A stretch of DNA of 32,084 nt from Bacteroidales bacterium (GTDB lineage Bacteria > Bacteroidota > Bacteroidia > Bacteroidales > P3), in contig JAKSMR010000031.1 in NCBI GenBank assembly GCA_024400495.1, forward strand, positions 1-32,084, read 5' to 3'. Below are positions 6,809 through 15,016 of the stretch, one piece after another. Position 1 is the first letter of the stretch. Each line of letters opens with the position of its first letter. Made by a program: the position numbers and the translations under genes. The notes beneath the pieces are model-generated. The model made no database searches and was not told where the DNA came from. It saw nothing but the letters and a program-made list of their open reading frames with translations.

Positions 6809-8209
6809 CTATTTGTTATAGATGGCGTAGATCTCCTTGCGGAGCTCTTTCATTTCTCGTGCCGATTTGTGGATGAAGGGACGTCTGTAGAAGAAGCGGA
6901 GATTGCGCCAGAAGTTCTTCAGCCAGGTGTTGAGAGGCCCATTGAAATAAGCCATCACTAGCGGGATATCAAAGGCTGCAAGCCACCACCAGAACCCATG
7001 AAGGTTGGGGAAGATATCATGCCAGGCTCCTCCTTGGGTGATGCCCATTACTGCGGAAAAAATCAAGGTATAGATGATGCTCACGAAAAAGCGGATGCCG
7101 TAGTTGATGGAACTGCGGAACTGGGTATCTTTGATGAATTTGGGAACGAGGAGATGGGTGGGGAGCACCATCATGGGGAAACAGGCCAGGATGAAGAGTG
7201 TGGCCCGTCTCACGGGGGCACAGGTGATGAAAGCATAAGCGAATAAGCAGACGACCAGGAGGCTGAGGGCCATATGGAATTTGTTCCATTGAGCGGATTC
7301 TGTCTTCTCGCTTACCTTGCTCTTCTTGCATAGCGACCGGTATTGAGCCGTTTTCTCCATCAGGACGGGATAGTTGGCATCCTCGTTGCTCTCCATCTCG
7401 TCGAGCTTGCGGGCGATCTTCTGTCGGGTGAGGAACCGGTTGAAGGCGCTGTTGCGGAGGTGCTCTTTCTTGCGTTCCTCTTTGTTGAGGATATTGCTGA
7501 GGGTGAGGTGTTCCTCGTAGTGGGCTTTGCTCTTGATATCATGCATCTGTCGGCTCATGCCGGCGGAGATGACATCGCGCATCTGGTTCAGCGCTACAGG
7601 CTCGTTGGTCTCGAAGGTCTCCATGAACTGCTGTACGGGAATGGGTTCCCCGATATTGATGCAGAGGTTGGCGTAGGGCTCCTCATATTCATCGAAATCG
7701 ATGCCTGTGGGTAGGATATAGAGTGGCGTAGAGCCTAGGCTTCGCTGAGTCTCTCCTGCTATGCGGAACATGCCTTTCACCAAGGGGAGGAGCTGGTGCT
7801 TGTCGTTGTGTCTGCCTTCTGCCATCATGCAGAAGGGGTAGCCGCCAAGTACTACAGAACGCGATTTCTCAAAAATCTCGGCATTTTTAGAGAGGCTCTC
7901 TTTCCCGTCGCGGATACGATAGACGGGCATGATCTTGAGGAAGGTGAGGATCTTGCGGATGGTGGGCTGGGCAAAGATATCGGCGCGGGCCAGGAAAACA
8001 GGATTCTTTCTTACGACGCTCAATACAGCTAGAGGCTCCATGAGTGCTTGCTGGTGGCAGGGGGCTAGCATATAGCCGCCTTCTTTGGGGAGATTCTCTT
8101 TCCCGCGTACGGTGAAGCTGTTATAGTGGCAGATAGCGCCCCAGCAGACGAGGGGGCGGAAGATCCAATAGATGAGGTTGAAGTCTTGTATTGCTTTCTG
8201 TTTTGCCAT
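6809..8209 (-). CDS. PlsC-family glycerol/lysophospholipid acyltransferase with C-terminal membrane helices
   Basis: A 466-residue membrane protein. The N-terminal half is a PlsC-type acyltransferase domain, which adds acyl chains to lysophosphatidic acid or similar lipids. Motif I appears as CHQQALMEP (His52, Glu58), where Bacteroidota relatives usually have NHQxALxDP, so Asn is Cys and the catalytic Asp is Glu. Motif III appears as EGRHND (131-136). The C-terminal half has about four hydrophobic segments between residues 312 and 425 and a basic tail. The large extra region fits a Bacteroidota subfamily of unclear substrate. It lies 55 nt downstream of the DUF4954-type gene with no visible promoter between, so the two are probably co-transcribed. 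The Asp-to-Glu change leaves activity open. Confidence 0.8.
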   Translation of the reverse strand: MAKQKAIQDFNLIYWIFRPLVCWGAICHYNSFTVRGKENLPKEGGYMLAPCHQQALMEPLAVLSVVRKNPVFLARADIFAQPTIRKILTFLKIMPVYRIRDGKESLSKNAEIFEKSRSVVLGGYPFCMMAEGRHNDKHQLLPLVKGMFRIAGETQRSLGSTPLYILPTGIDFDEYEEPYANLCINIGEPIPVQQFMETFETNEPVALNQMRDVISAGMSRQMHDIKSKAHYEEHLTLSNILNKEERKKEHLRNSAFNRFLTRQKIARKLDEMESNEDANYPVLMEKTAQYRSLCKKSKVSEKTESAQWNKFHMALSLLVVCLFAYAFITCAPVRRATLFILACFPMMVLPTHLLVPKFIKDTQFRSSINYGIRFFVSIIYTLIFSAVMGITQGGAWHDIFPNLHGFWWWLAAFDIPLVMAYFNGPLNTWLKNFWRNLRFFYRRPFIHKSAREMKELRKEIYAIYNK

Positions 8210-8264
8210 TCTTTCTATCTTTTATTGTTCGGGTTGGTGGTTTCGTTGTGGAAGGTGATGATTT

Positions 8265-10001
8265 CTATTGTCCCAGCACGGCTTGCTGCTCTTCGGGACT
8301 CCAGTATGTCATTGCTCGGAAGGGGTTGGTGTCGTCTTTCTTGCGTGAGGAGACTCTCTTCTTCTCAATATCGAGAAGGATGGTGTTGTGGCGCTGGATA
8401 TATTTGTTCCAGATGTCTTCGGTGATCTCGGTAGTGCAGGCGATGTGGCATAGGGTCATATAGGCGTGGCGTTGTACCTGTTGTGGGTAGTCGCCCCAAA
8501 GCTTGTTCATCCGGCTTTGGATATCGTCCCAGCTGGAAAGAACTCCTTTCTCGATATCGTGGAGCATCTGCTCTATATCGGACTTGGCGACAACCTGTCC
8601 GCCCATATTGACCCACTCTGTAACGCGATAGTCGCTTCCCAGATTCTTAGACGGAAGAGCGTCGTGAGTGGCTTCACGCAAGGTCTGCATGGCGTAGTGG
8701 ATCAGCATCTCCTCGTAGGCCTCATAACCTTGGGCGGCTTTGAGAAGGACGGTGGGCCGCTTGGAATGTTCCATCCCTTTGGCAAGGATGGGGATGGTGG
8801 CGTCGTTGCTGCTGGCTCGGAGATAGGACTCTTCGGTCCATTGGTGGATGAGCTGACGGCCGTTGATGATCTCCTCGATGGTGTCGGGAGCCAGAAGTTC
8901 GAAGGTGATGTGCTGGAACTTGACCTTTCGTTTGTCTCGTGCGGCAAACTTCTTACTGCAGCGGTCAAGAGCATACATGTTGTACATCCACCAATAGGCG
9001 GGCATCACTTCGAGTTGGTTTTTGCTGGTGTTGTTGTTCACCAAGGCGAAAGGCAACGTGATGTTGAGCTCGTTGGGGTAGTCGGCCTTGGCCAGGAGGC
9101 AGTAGGAGGCGAACTGGGAGCTGTGTTTGAGGCTGGTGCAGAGTCCGGGCCAGAAACCACGGGAGGCGGCCAATTCGTTGTCGGCGGTACGGCTATTGTG
9201 GTTCGATCCGATGGTGGCTCCGGCGGCGACATTGCTCTGTCCCATGACGAGCGACGCGATGAGGAAGGAGTTGTTGTGGTGCTGCTCGTGGGCGGGAAAG
9301 ATGAAGCTGTTGCCTACCTCGCAGCGTGCAAGGGTGCTGTTGTCGCCAACCACGCTGTCGTTCAGTCGGAGTCCGAACTCAAGTCTGACATTCTCTCCGA
9401 GAAGGAACCGCGATGCGATGACGCCTTTCTCCAGGTGGCATCCGCAGTCGATAAAGCCTTCGGTGAGCGCACAGCAGGTGTCGATGACCACGGGCGACTC
9501 CTTCATAGAACGGATGGTGATGTTGCGTACCAGCTGGGTGTTCCTGATGGTGGTGAAGGGTCCGATGGTGGCGGGAGCCTCGCTATGGGAGAGGACATCG
9601 TTGGTGAACTGCTCTAGCTTTTCCATCACCCGAGTGTTGCCGCGATAGCGTGCCCAGAGGTAGGCTTGTCCTACGGTCATGTTTGGGCAGGGACGTATGG
9701 ACCGTCCTCCGTTTTCGTTCATCACCTCGATAGAGAACGGGGTGTTGTCGGCGCTCAGCTCGGAGATGTTGACAAGGGTGCAGCCTTCTCCGATGAGGTA
9801 GCCTTGGCATTCTCTCACGTTGCGCATGAGCGTCCCTTTGCCGATGCGGACTTCTCCGGTAAAGCGGCAGTCCTCGATCAGGAGGCAGTCCTCCTTGGTG
9901 TGGTTGGGGGCTACGAAGATCTTTGACCAATCGGTGGCTCTGTTTCCGTTGGATTGCAGGGTGGCAATCTCTTGCTCGGTAAGGTTTCGCCAATGACTCA
10001 T
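8265..10001 (-). CDS. DUF4954-type protein with left-handed beta-helix repeats
   Basis: A 578-residue cytoplasmic protein with no signal peptide. Residues about 40-85 and 140-275 contain hexapeptide-like turns (VRIGKGTLM, GYLIGEGCTLV, GVIASRFLLGENVRLEFGLRL, SVVGDNSTLARCEVGN), as in left-handed beta-helix nucleotidyl- and acyltransferases. The C-terminal part is helical. The layout matches what I know of DUF4954, a Bacteroidota family with no tested function. A link to sugar or lipid precursor metabolism is only suggested by the fold and by the acyltransferase gene downstream. The ATG at 10001 is the first in frame. No TAnnTTTG box was found upstream; only an AT-rich stretch is present. Confidence 0.75.
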   Translation of the reverse strand: MSHWRNLTEQEIATLQSNGNRATDWSKIFVAPNHTKEDCLLIEDCRFTGEVRIGKGTLMRNVRECQGYLIGEGCTLVNISELSADNTPFSIEVMNENGGRSIRPCPNMTVGQAYLWARYRGNTRVMEKLEQFTNDVLSHSEAPATIGPFTTIRNTQLVRNITIRSMKESPVVIDTCCALTEGFIDCGCHLEKGVIASRFLLGENVRLEFGLRLNDSVVGDNSTLARCEVGNSFIFPAHEQHHNNSFLIASLVMGQSNVAAGATIGSNHNSRTADNELAASRGFWPGLCTSLKHSSQFASYCLLAKADYPNELNITLPFALVNNNTSKNQLEVMPAYWWMYNMYALDRCSKKFAARDKRKVKFQHITFELLAPDTIEEIINGRQLIHQWTEESYLRASSNDATIPILAKGMEHSKRPTVLLKAAQGYEAYEEMLIHYAMQTLREATHDALPSKNLGSDYRVTEWVNMGGQVVAKSDIEQMLHDIEKGVLSSWDDIQSRMNKLWGDYPQQVQRHAYMTLCHIACTTEITEDIWNKYIQRHNTILLDIEKKRVSSRKKDDTNPFRAMTYWSPEEQQAVLGQ

Positions 10002-10060
10002 CGGATATAATATATTATTGTTTGTTATAATACCTTGTTTGTAGGGCTGTCAATTACAAG

Positions 10061-10097
10061 CGATGCGGCCGAGAATGGTGCTTCTCTTGCCGCATCG
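10061..10097 (-). terminator. Terminator-like hairpin after the C10 peptidase
   Basis: CGATGCGGC (10061-10069) pairs with GCCGCATCG (10089-10097), and GAGAA pairs with TTCTC inside. It lies 23 nt beyond the peptidase stop. The following minus-strand sequence (CTTGTAATTG) is only weakly U-rich. Confidence 0.6.
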
Positions 10098-10119
10098 ACT
10101 GTTGGGTATGTTCGTGGGA

Positions 10120-11655
10120 CTATTCCACTACGAACTTGCGGGCTACACCATTTATGCGATAGGTGTAGATGCCGTGGGCGTAGTTCTCGACATTGATGGA
10201 GACTGCGCGGTCGTTGGCGTTGATAGAACGACGTTCTACGAGGCGTCCGTCGATGCTGAAGATCTGAAGCTCAGCCTTGGCGCCTTGGTTGTCGTTGATG
10301 ATGTAGGGGAGGGTGATCCACTTGCTTGCGGGGTTGGGATAGGCGGGCATAAGCTCGATATCCTCTTTTGCTTGGCTGATGCCGACGTTGCGGGCAGCAA
10401 GGGTGTCGGCGGGAGGCTGGATGCCGATGATCATGTGGTGGTCGGAGTGGAATTTATAGCCGGCTGCGTTGAGTTTGCTCTTGAGGAGGTTCACATAGCA
10501 GTCGCCGCTGCCGCCCCATCCCCAGTTGACATGGATGTTGATGCCGTGGGTTACGTCGGGGTTGTATTTGTCCATAACGAAAGCGTGGCCTGCGTCTCTT
10601 CCGCTGCTGGTGTTGTCGTGGCCGCCGTAGAATACAGGGCGTTTGGCCATGATCTCCTGGCTTACGAGGTCAAACCAAAGGGTGTCGCCATGGGTGGGGA
10701 CATAGTTGGAGGGAACGGCGGTGGAGAAGTTGGTGTTGTAGGGGGCAGCATAGCGTAAGAGGGTCTGGATGCCGGTGCTCTGGTATTTGAAGTAGTTGGT
10801 GAGCGCCTTCTGGCTGGTGTTCTGGTAGGTGGGGGTAGCGCCGCTGGCCTCTGCACCATATTTCATCTTGTTGGCAAGACCGACGTGGTAGTTGAACATG
10901 GCGGTCATGTCGCGCTGGGCGTTGCTCCAGGGCTGAGAGGGGTTGTAGGTGTCGGGCATGAGAGAGTAGTCGTATACAACGCCGTTGAGGTTCTCTCCGT
11001 AGGTGACGCCGTTGGAGCTGTAGCGGGGGGAACCTTTGGGGCAGATGGGGTATTCCCAGTAGTTGATGATCTGTCCCATAGCGGTAGCAACGCAGCCTGT
11101 GGGAGCCTGGGTGCCGCTGATGAAGGGGCATTGGTAGTTGTAGGGGTAGTCCTGGTTCCAAGTGGAGGTCAGGGTGTTATAGACGGCTTTGGAGCTGTTG
11201 GATTTCTCGATGTTGCCGTTGAGCATCTTGTCCCAAGCGGCAAGAGCGTCGGCAGGAGCCTGGCCGTCGTTGAGCTGTGCGTAGACGATAATATCGGAGT
11301 AGCCTTGGAGGAACCACAGCATCGAGGGAGGGATGTTTTCAACGTCGAGCACTCTCTCGGTGGAGTAGGCGAGGATGGGGTCGAGGCAGTCGGAGCCGCT
11401 GACAACGCAGAATCCGCCGTTGGTAGTGTTGAAGAAATAGAGTGCGGGAATGTTCAGTTCCACATTGGGGATCTCGTAAACGAATGATACTTCGTCAAGA
11501 GGGAGAGCCTTTCCTGTGGTCTGCGCACCCATGAAGTTTGCAGCCACCTGCTGGGCTTTGCGGAGGTCGATGTTCTCGGCCAGAGCCTTGTTGAGGTTGG
11601 CATTGAGGCAGAAGAATGCTGCGATAATGCCAAATGCGAGGGTGATCTTTTTCAT
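10120..11655 (-). CDS. Secreted C10 (streptopain-family) cysteine protease with type IX sorting domain
   Basis: The protein is 511 residues from the ATG at 11655. That start gives a signal peptide (about 1-27) and lies just downstream of a promoter; the in-frame upstream ATG at 11736 would lie before that promoter. Family C10 includes SpeB and interpain A. A propeptide-like region is followed by the catalytic Cys188 in APTGCVATAMGQ, His357 in RDAGHAFVMD, and the NWGWGG loop (377-382). The tail (about 437-511; PNPAS, GRLV, GIYTYRI, KFVVE) is a type A type IX C-terminal domain, so the enzyme is probably exported across the outer membrane and attached to the surface or released. It likely degrades proteins for nutrition or acts on host or neighbour proteins. 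The gene is monocistronic. Confidence 0.92.
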   Translation of the reverse strand: MKKITLAFGIIAAFFCLNANLNKALAENIDLRKAQQVAANFMGAQTTGKALPLDEVSFVYEIPNVELNIPALYFFNTTNGGFCVVSGSDCLDPILAYSTERVLDVENIPPSMLWFLQGYSDIIVYAQLNDGQAPADALAAWDKMLNGNIEKSNSSKAVYNTLTSTWNQDYPYNYQCPFISGTQAPTGCVATAMGQIINYWEYPICPKGSPRYSSNGVTYGENLNGVVYDYSLMPDTYNPSQPWSNAQRDMTAMFNYHVGLANKMKYGAEASGATPTYQNTSQKALTNYFKYQSTGIQTLLRYAAPYNTNFSTAVPSNYVPTHGDTLWFDLVSQEIMAKRPVFYGGHDNTSSGRDAGHAFVMDKYNPDVTHGINIHVNWGWGGSGDCYVNLLKSKLNAAGYKFHSDHHMIIGIQPPADTLAARNVGISQAKEDIELMPAYPNPASKWITLPYIINDNQGAKAELQIFSIDGRLVERRSINANDRAVSINVENYAHGIYTYRINGVARKFVVE

Positions 11656-11690
11656 TATATTATGTACTTTATTATATTCTAAAAAACGTG

Positions 11691-11698
11691 CAAAGATA
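11691..11698 (-). promoter_or_regulatory. -7 box of the C10 peptidase promoter
   Basis: On the minus strand the sequence reads TATCTTTG, a consensus -7 box, about 36 nt before the ATG at 11655. No good TTTG -33 box is present; T-rich sequence lies there instead. The box decides the start codon choice. Confidence 0.7.
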
Positions 11699-11935
11699 CT
11701 ATTTTTTTTTGAGATGGAAGAACTTTTTTTTAACACTTCCTCAGATTATTGTCTGTCAATGTTTTATTCTTCACACTCTATTTTGTACCGGAGAACGGGA
11801 GAAACTTGCAGACGGGAAGAAAAAAGAAAAATTGTTCTTCTCTCGCAGATGATAAGGTCCTTGTACGGTCGGACGGGAGCCTGATGGGACGTATCCGGCT
11901 CTTTGATGAGAGGCAAGAGGCTGACAGGGGTGGCG

Positions 11936-12904
11936 TTACATGATGATGTTGAACGTCCAGCCGAGAATCATGATCATCAAAGCTACCGAGCCGAAGAAGA
12001 TGCCGATCAGCTTCCAGGTCATCACCTTCTTCAGCATCGTGGCTTCGGGAAGCGACAGTCCGACAACGCTCATCATAAACGCCAAAGCCGTCCCTAGGGG
12101 GATTCCTTTTGCGACGAACACCTCGACGACGGGCACGATGCCGGCTGCGTTGGAGTACATGGGGATGGCTAGGATCACGCTAGCGGGAACGCCGAAGATG
12201 CCGGCCTTCTGCATGAAACCGGCAAAGAACCCTTCGGGCACGTAGCCGTGGATGCCGGCGCCTATGGCGATTCCGATGAGGACGTAGAGGATCACTCCTT
12301 TCACGATGCCCAGCGCCCCTTTGGCGATTCCGGGAAGGCGCTTGAGGAACGGCACGTGCTCGTTCTCATAGGCTTCGTCTTCGGCTATCTGCATCTGCTG
12401 CATCTGGAGAATCCAAGGGGAGAGGAAGCGCTCGAGTTTCAGCTTGCCCAGGATAAAGCCGCCAACCGTTCCCAACAATATTCCGCAAACTACGTAGATT
12501 GCCGTCACTTTCAAGCCGAAAGTGCCGAGGAACATCGCCACGGCCACTTCGTTGACTAGCGGAGAGGTGATGAGGAACGAGAAGGTTACACCCAAAGGAA
12601 TTCCTCCTTTTACAAAGCCGATGAAGAGCGGTATTGACGAGCAGGAGCAGAAGGGTGTGATGGCTCCGAAGATGCTGGCTACCAGATACTGCAGTCCGTA
12701 TAGCTTATGTGTGGAGAGATAGGTTCTCAGCCGCTCGATGGGGAAATAGGCGTTGATGACGCCCATCACGATACTGATACAGAAGAGCAGCAGGACGATC
12801 TTGACAGAGTCGTAAACGAAGAAGTTGAGCGATTCGCCCAGTCGGGAGCTGCTCTCCAGACCGACGAGATCATAGATGAGCCAATCGGCAAGTTGTTGTA
12901 TCAT
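11936..12904 (-). CDS. UPF0718/ArsP-like permease
   Basis: A 322-residue inner-membrane protein with about eight hydrophobic segments, in two halves split by a charged loop (residues about 165-195). The signature TPFCSCSSIPLF (Cys86, Cys88) and TSPLVNE (113-119) are typical of the DUF318/UPF0718 permeases that include ArsP, an exporter of trivalent organoarsenicals. It is the last gene of the ars-like set, 12 nt after the ArsG-like gene. By analogy it probably exports an arsenical or another thiol-reactive compound; the substrate cannot be read from the sequence. About 280 nt of non-coding DNA follow (11656-11935), with only the peptidase promoter recognisable. Confidence 0.83.
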   Translation of the reverse strand: MIQQLADWLIYDLVGLESSSRLGESLNFFVYDSVKIVLLLFCISIVMGVINAYFPIERLRTYLSTHKLYGLQYLVASIFGAITPFCSCSSIPLFIGFVKGGIPLGVTFSFLITSPLVNEVAVAMFLGTFGLKVTAIYVVCGILLGTVGGFILGKLKLERFLSPWILQMQQMQIAEDEAYENEHVPFLKRLPGIAKGALGIVKGVILYVLIGIAIGAGIHGYVPEGFFAGFMQKAGIFGVPASVILAIPMYSNAAGIVPVVEVFVAKGIPLGTALAFMMSVVGLSLPEATMLKKVMTWKLIGIFFGSVALMIMILGWTFNIIM

Positions 12905-12916
12905 AAAGGGTTTGTC

Positions 12917-13630
12917 TTATGCGATAAAGAATGTGTAGCAGTAGTAGACGCCGACCAGCAAGAAGAGCAAGGCGACGATGCGGTTGAGCCATTTCTGGAG
13001 GCTCTTGATCCTGCCCATGAAGGAGCCGAGGGAGTTGATGCTGAACGCCAGAATCCAGGCTACGACGAGCACGGGGAGCGCCGAAGCGATGGCGAAGACT
13101 ACGGGGAGCAGATATCCGGCGCTGGCTGTCGCCGACATGGGGATGAGCATTCCGAAATAGAGAATGCCGCTTGTGGGACAGAAAGCCATGGCGAAGAGGA
13201 TGCCCAGGAGGAATGCTCCCAATGGCCCGGAGAGTTTCTCGGACCAGCTGCTGCCTTGGAACCCGAACTTGCCGCCAAGGCTGACGAATTCGCCGAGAAT
13301 CATCAGTATTCCGATGATGATGAGAGCGGGTCCGATGATGATTTCGCCCCATTCGGCAATGCCTTGCTGGAGTTTGAAGGTGTCTGCTCCGATGCGGATG
13401 ATGTAGATGAGGATTGCTCCAAGAACGGAATAGGCCAAAGTGCGGCCTAGGGTGTAGAGGACTCCGCTCCAGAGCACGCGGCGCCGGTTCTCTATGCCTT
13501 TCGAGATGAATCCTATGGCTGTGATGTTGGTGGCCATAGGGCAGGGGCTCAGGGCTGTGAGCAGCCCGAGCAGAAAGGCTGTGAAGGCCGGAATCTGGCT
13601 GTTGTCTAATAGCGTTTGAAGAAACTCCAT
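12917..13630 (-). CDS. CcdA/DsbD-like membrane protein, ArsG-type
   Basis: A 237-residue membrane protein with six hydrophobic segments in the CcdA/DsbD transmembrane fold. The redox Cys pair of that family is present: Cys30 in TALSPCPMATN and Cys151 in AMAFCPTSGILYFG. The family moves electrons across the membrane from thioredoxin to extracytoplasmic thiols. The segment GLLTALSPCPMATNITAIGF matches proteins annotated as the ArsG family (aminobenzylarsenical efflux). It lies 9 nt from the ArsF-like gene. A redox relay, small thioredoxin to this protein to the ArsF-like lipoprotein, fits the gene order; direct efflux is the other reading. Confidence 0.83.
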   Translation of the reverse strand: MEFLQTLLDNSQIPAFTAFLLGLLTALSPCPMATNITAIGFISKGIENRRRVLWSGVLYTLGRTLAYSVLGAILIYIIRIGADTFKLQQGIAEWGEIIIGPALIIIGILMILGEFVSLGGKFGFQGSSWSEKLSGPLGAFLLGILFAMAFCPTSGILYFGMLIPMSATASAGYLLPVVFAIASALPVLVVAWILAFSINSLGSFMGRIKSLQKWLNRIVALLFLLVGVYYCYTFFIA

Positions 13631-13639
13631 GGCTTGAGG

Positions 13640-14095
13640 TTAGAGGTTTGCTGTTACTCGTTTGTGCAGCTCCTGGCGGAATTCGGCGGCGTTGAGTCTT
13701 GCGTTGGAGAAGGCGAAGCTGGTGAGGTCGTCGACTTGCTCGCTCTCGCCAGGATTGGCGACGATGATAAGGGAAGAGAAGGCGATCTTGTATCTCTGCG
13801 CGATGGCTTTGCCCTCGTCGGTAGAGATATCGATGGTGCGCATGCAGACTTTGCCTTCGGCCACCTCGGCTGCCAGCTCGTTTTCCATAGCGGCTTTGGT
13901 TTCGTTCTCGATGGCTACGCAGGTAGCACAACGCTTCTTGCCGTGGAAATACATCACCTCTACCTGGGCGTTTCCTGTGGGTTCGGAGAGCTCTTGGCTT
14001 TCTTCGGTAGCGGGAGCTGTGCTGTTTCCGTTGCTGCATGCGATGAATGAGGCAAGGGCTAAGGCGCCGGCGAGAAGGAAGATTATTCTTTTCAT
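13640..14095 (-). CDS. ArsF-like thioredoxin-fold lipoprotein
   Basis: A 151-residue protein with a signal peptide ending in a likely lipobox (FIAC, Cys20), so it is membrane-anchored in the periplasm. No acidic export signal follows the Cys. After a Ser/Thr/Glu-rich linker comes VEVMYFHGKKRCATC with a CxxC pair (Cys56, Cys59), then a thioredoxin-like fold. The pattern matches the family annotated as nitrophenyl nitroreductase subunit ArsF. It probably accepts electrons from, or works with, the CcdA-like neighbour. The true substrate is untested; nitro-reduction is suggested only by the family name. Confidence 0.82.
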   Translation of the reverse strand: MKRIIFLLAGALALASFIACSNGNSTAPATEESQELSEPTGNAQVEVMYFHGKKRCATCVAIENETKAAMENELAAEVAEGKVCMRTIDISTDEGKAIAQRYKIAFSSLIIVANPGESEQVDDLTSFAFSNARLNAAEFRQELHKRVTANL

Positions 14096-14110
14096 GGTCT
14101 TGGGGGATTG

Positions 14111-14344
14111 TTATTTGGCCAGGATTTCCTTTACTTGCTCGTAGTTGAGCTTGCCTTTGGCAACAACTTTTTCGTCAACTACCAGGGCGGGAAGGGTCAT
14201 CACGTTATATTCCATGATTTTCACGATGTCTTCTTCTTTCGTTACGTTGGCTTCGAGGCCGAGGTCGGAAACAACCTGTTCGACGGTAGAGAATAAGGCT
14301 TTGCAGGTGGAGCAGCCGGTGCCGAGAACTTTAATACTTTTCAT
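14111..14344 (-). CDS. Small thioredoxin-family protein
   Basis: A 77-residue cytoplasmic protein of the small glutaredoxin/thioredoxin-like type (redox-active disulfide protein 2, TM0996/MTH895-like). The active site is CSTC (Cys11, Cys14) in VLGTGCSTCKAL, and the cis-proline region is TLPALVV. It probably feeds reducing power to the CcdA-like membrane protein or reduces a bound toxicant. It is the first gene after the arsR terminator, 15 nt before the ArsF-like gene. A palindrome that may bind ArsR lies 34-51 nt upstream of its ATG. Confidence 0.88.
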   Translation of the reverse strand: MKSIKVLGTGCSTCKALFSTVEQVVSDLGLEANVTKEEDIVKIMEYNVMTLPALVVDEKVVAKGKLNYEQVKEILAK

Positions 14345-14377
14345 TATAGTAGGGTTTTTTAAGTTTTATTGTTTGTA

Positions 14378-14395
14378 ATTCGTAAAATAACGAAT
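14378..14395 (-). promoter_or_regulatory. Palindrome, likely ArsR operator before the thioredoxin-arsFG-permease genes
   Basis: ATTCGT (14378-14383) and ACGAAT (14390-14395) form a perfect palindrome with a 6-nt spacer. On the minus strand it overlaps a weak -7-like box (TATTTTAC), so a bound repressor would block transcription. Related half-sites (TTCGT and ACGAT) flank the arsR -7 box with a 10-nt spacer. Confidence 0.55.
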
Positions 14396-14410
14396 GTATT
14401 TTCTTTGTAA

Positions 14411-14442
14411 AAAGGGAATGGCGATTTTGGGCTATTCCCTTT
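14411..14442 (-). terminator. Terminator directly after arsR
   Basis: AAAGGGAAT (14411-14419) pairs with ATTCCCTTT (14434-14442), with two more G-C pairs inside. On the minus strand TTTTTAC follows. It lies 9 nt beyond the arsR stop, so the downstream genes depend on read-through or their own promoter. Confidence 0.75.
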
Positions 14443-14450
14443 GTCTGTTT

Positions 14451-14798
14451 CTATTCCTTGTTGTCGGAGGGGCTGCAGCAGGCGTTCTCTTTCTTGCAGA
14501 TGCATTGGCCTAGGAATTCGCCGAAGAGCTCGCGTGCGAGTTTCCAATTCTCTTTGTTGATGCAATAGCGCACCTTGGGCGTCTCGATCTCTCCTTGGAT
14601 GAGTCCGGCTTCTTTAAGGGCGGTAAGATGTTGGCTCACTGTTGCTTTTGCGATAGGAAGCTCCTCGTTGATTTCGCCGAAGTAGCAGTTGTCCTGTTGG
14701 GCGAGGAATGTGCAGATAGCGATACGAGCCGGATGGCCGAGGGCTTTGGCGAACTTGGCCAGCAGCTCTTGTTTTATGGAGTATTCTTTCTGGTTCAT
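14451..14798 (-). CDS. arsR: ArsR/SmtB-family transcription regulator
   Basis: The protein is 115 residues from the ATG at 14798; a TTG one codon earlier is less likely. It has a winged helix-turn-helix with EINEELPIAKATVSQHLTAL as the recognition region, after the GHPARIAI segment typical of ArsR. Candidate metalloid ligands are several Cys, including two near the first helices (FLAQQDNCYF and the Cys in AICTF) and a C-terminal cluster (CICKKENACC). ArsR proteins repress their operon and release DNA when arsenite, antimonite or a metal binds. It is the first gene of the set and has a consensus promoter. Confidence 0.92.
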   Translation of the reverse strand: MNQKEYSIKQELLAKFAKALGHPARIAICTFLAQQDNCYFGEINEELPIAKATVSQHLTALKEAGLIQGEIETPKVRYCINKENWKLARELFGEFLGQCICKKENACCSPSDNKE

Positions 14799-14830
14799 CA
14801 ATAGCGATGAGTAAGGTTTGAAATCGTTTG

Positions 14831-14861
14831 CAAAATTACGAACAATATTTGGATTGTCAAA
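14831..14861 (-). promoter_or_regulatory. Promoter of arsR
   Basis: On the minus strand, TTTG (14858-14861) is followed after 19 nt by TAATTTTG (14831-14838), a full Bacteroidota consensus match. An imperfect inverted repeat (TTCGT and ACGAT) spans the -7 box and may be the autoregulatory site. Confidence 0.75.
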
Positions 14862-14957
14862 ATAATTTTTAAGCAGCTGGAGGAAAAGGTTGTTTTAATA
14901 TGATGATTATAAGTGTGTTTTTGCTGAAAATTTTTTCTTTTGAAGAGGATAAAACAA

Positions 14958-14993
14958 AGTTCCGCGCCGTTCGTTTGCGAACGGCGCGGAACT
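14958..14993 (-). terminator. Strong terminator of the membrane-protein gene
   Basis: A perfect 16-bp stem (14958-14973 with 14978-14993, ends AGTTCCGCG and CGCGGAACT) has a 4-nt loop. On the minus strand TTGTTTTA follows. It lies 24 nt past the stop of the gene at 15017. Confidence 0.9.
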
Positions 14994-15016
14994 GAAAATA
15001 TGCAAGAGTCAGTAAA

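Noticed and set aside
8466-9617. Open frame of 383 codons on the plus strand inside the DUF4954 gene
   Set aside because: Antisense shadow; the beta-helix turns are clear on the minus strand only.
11656-11736. N-terminal extension of the C10 peptidase to an upstream ATG
   Set aside because: The consensus -7 box at 11691-11698 lies inside it, and the signal peptide begins properly at the ATG at 11655.
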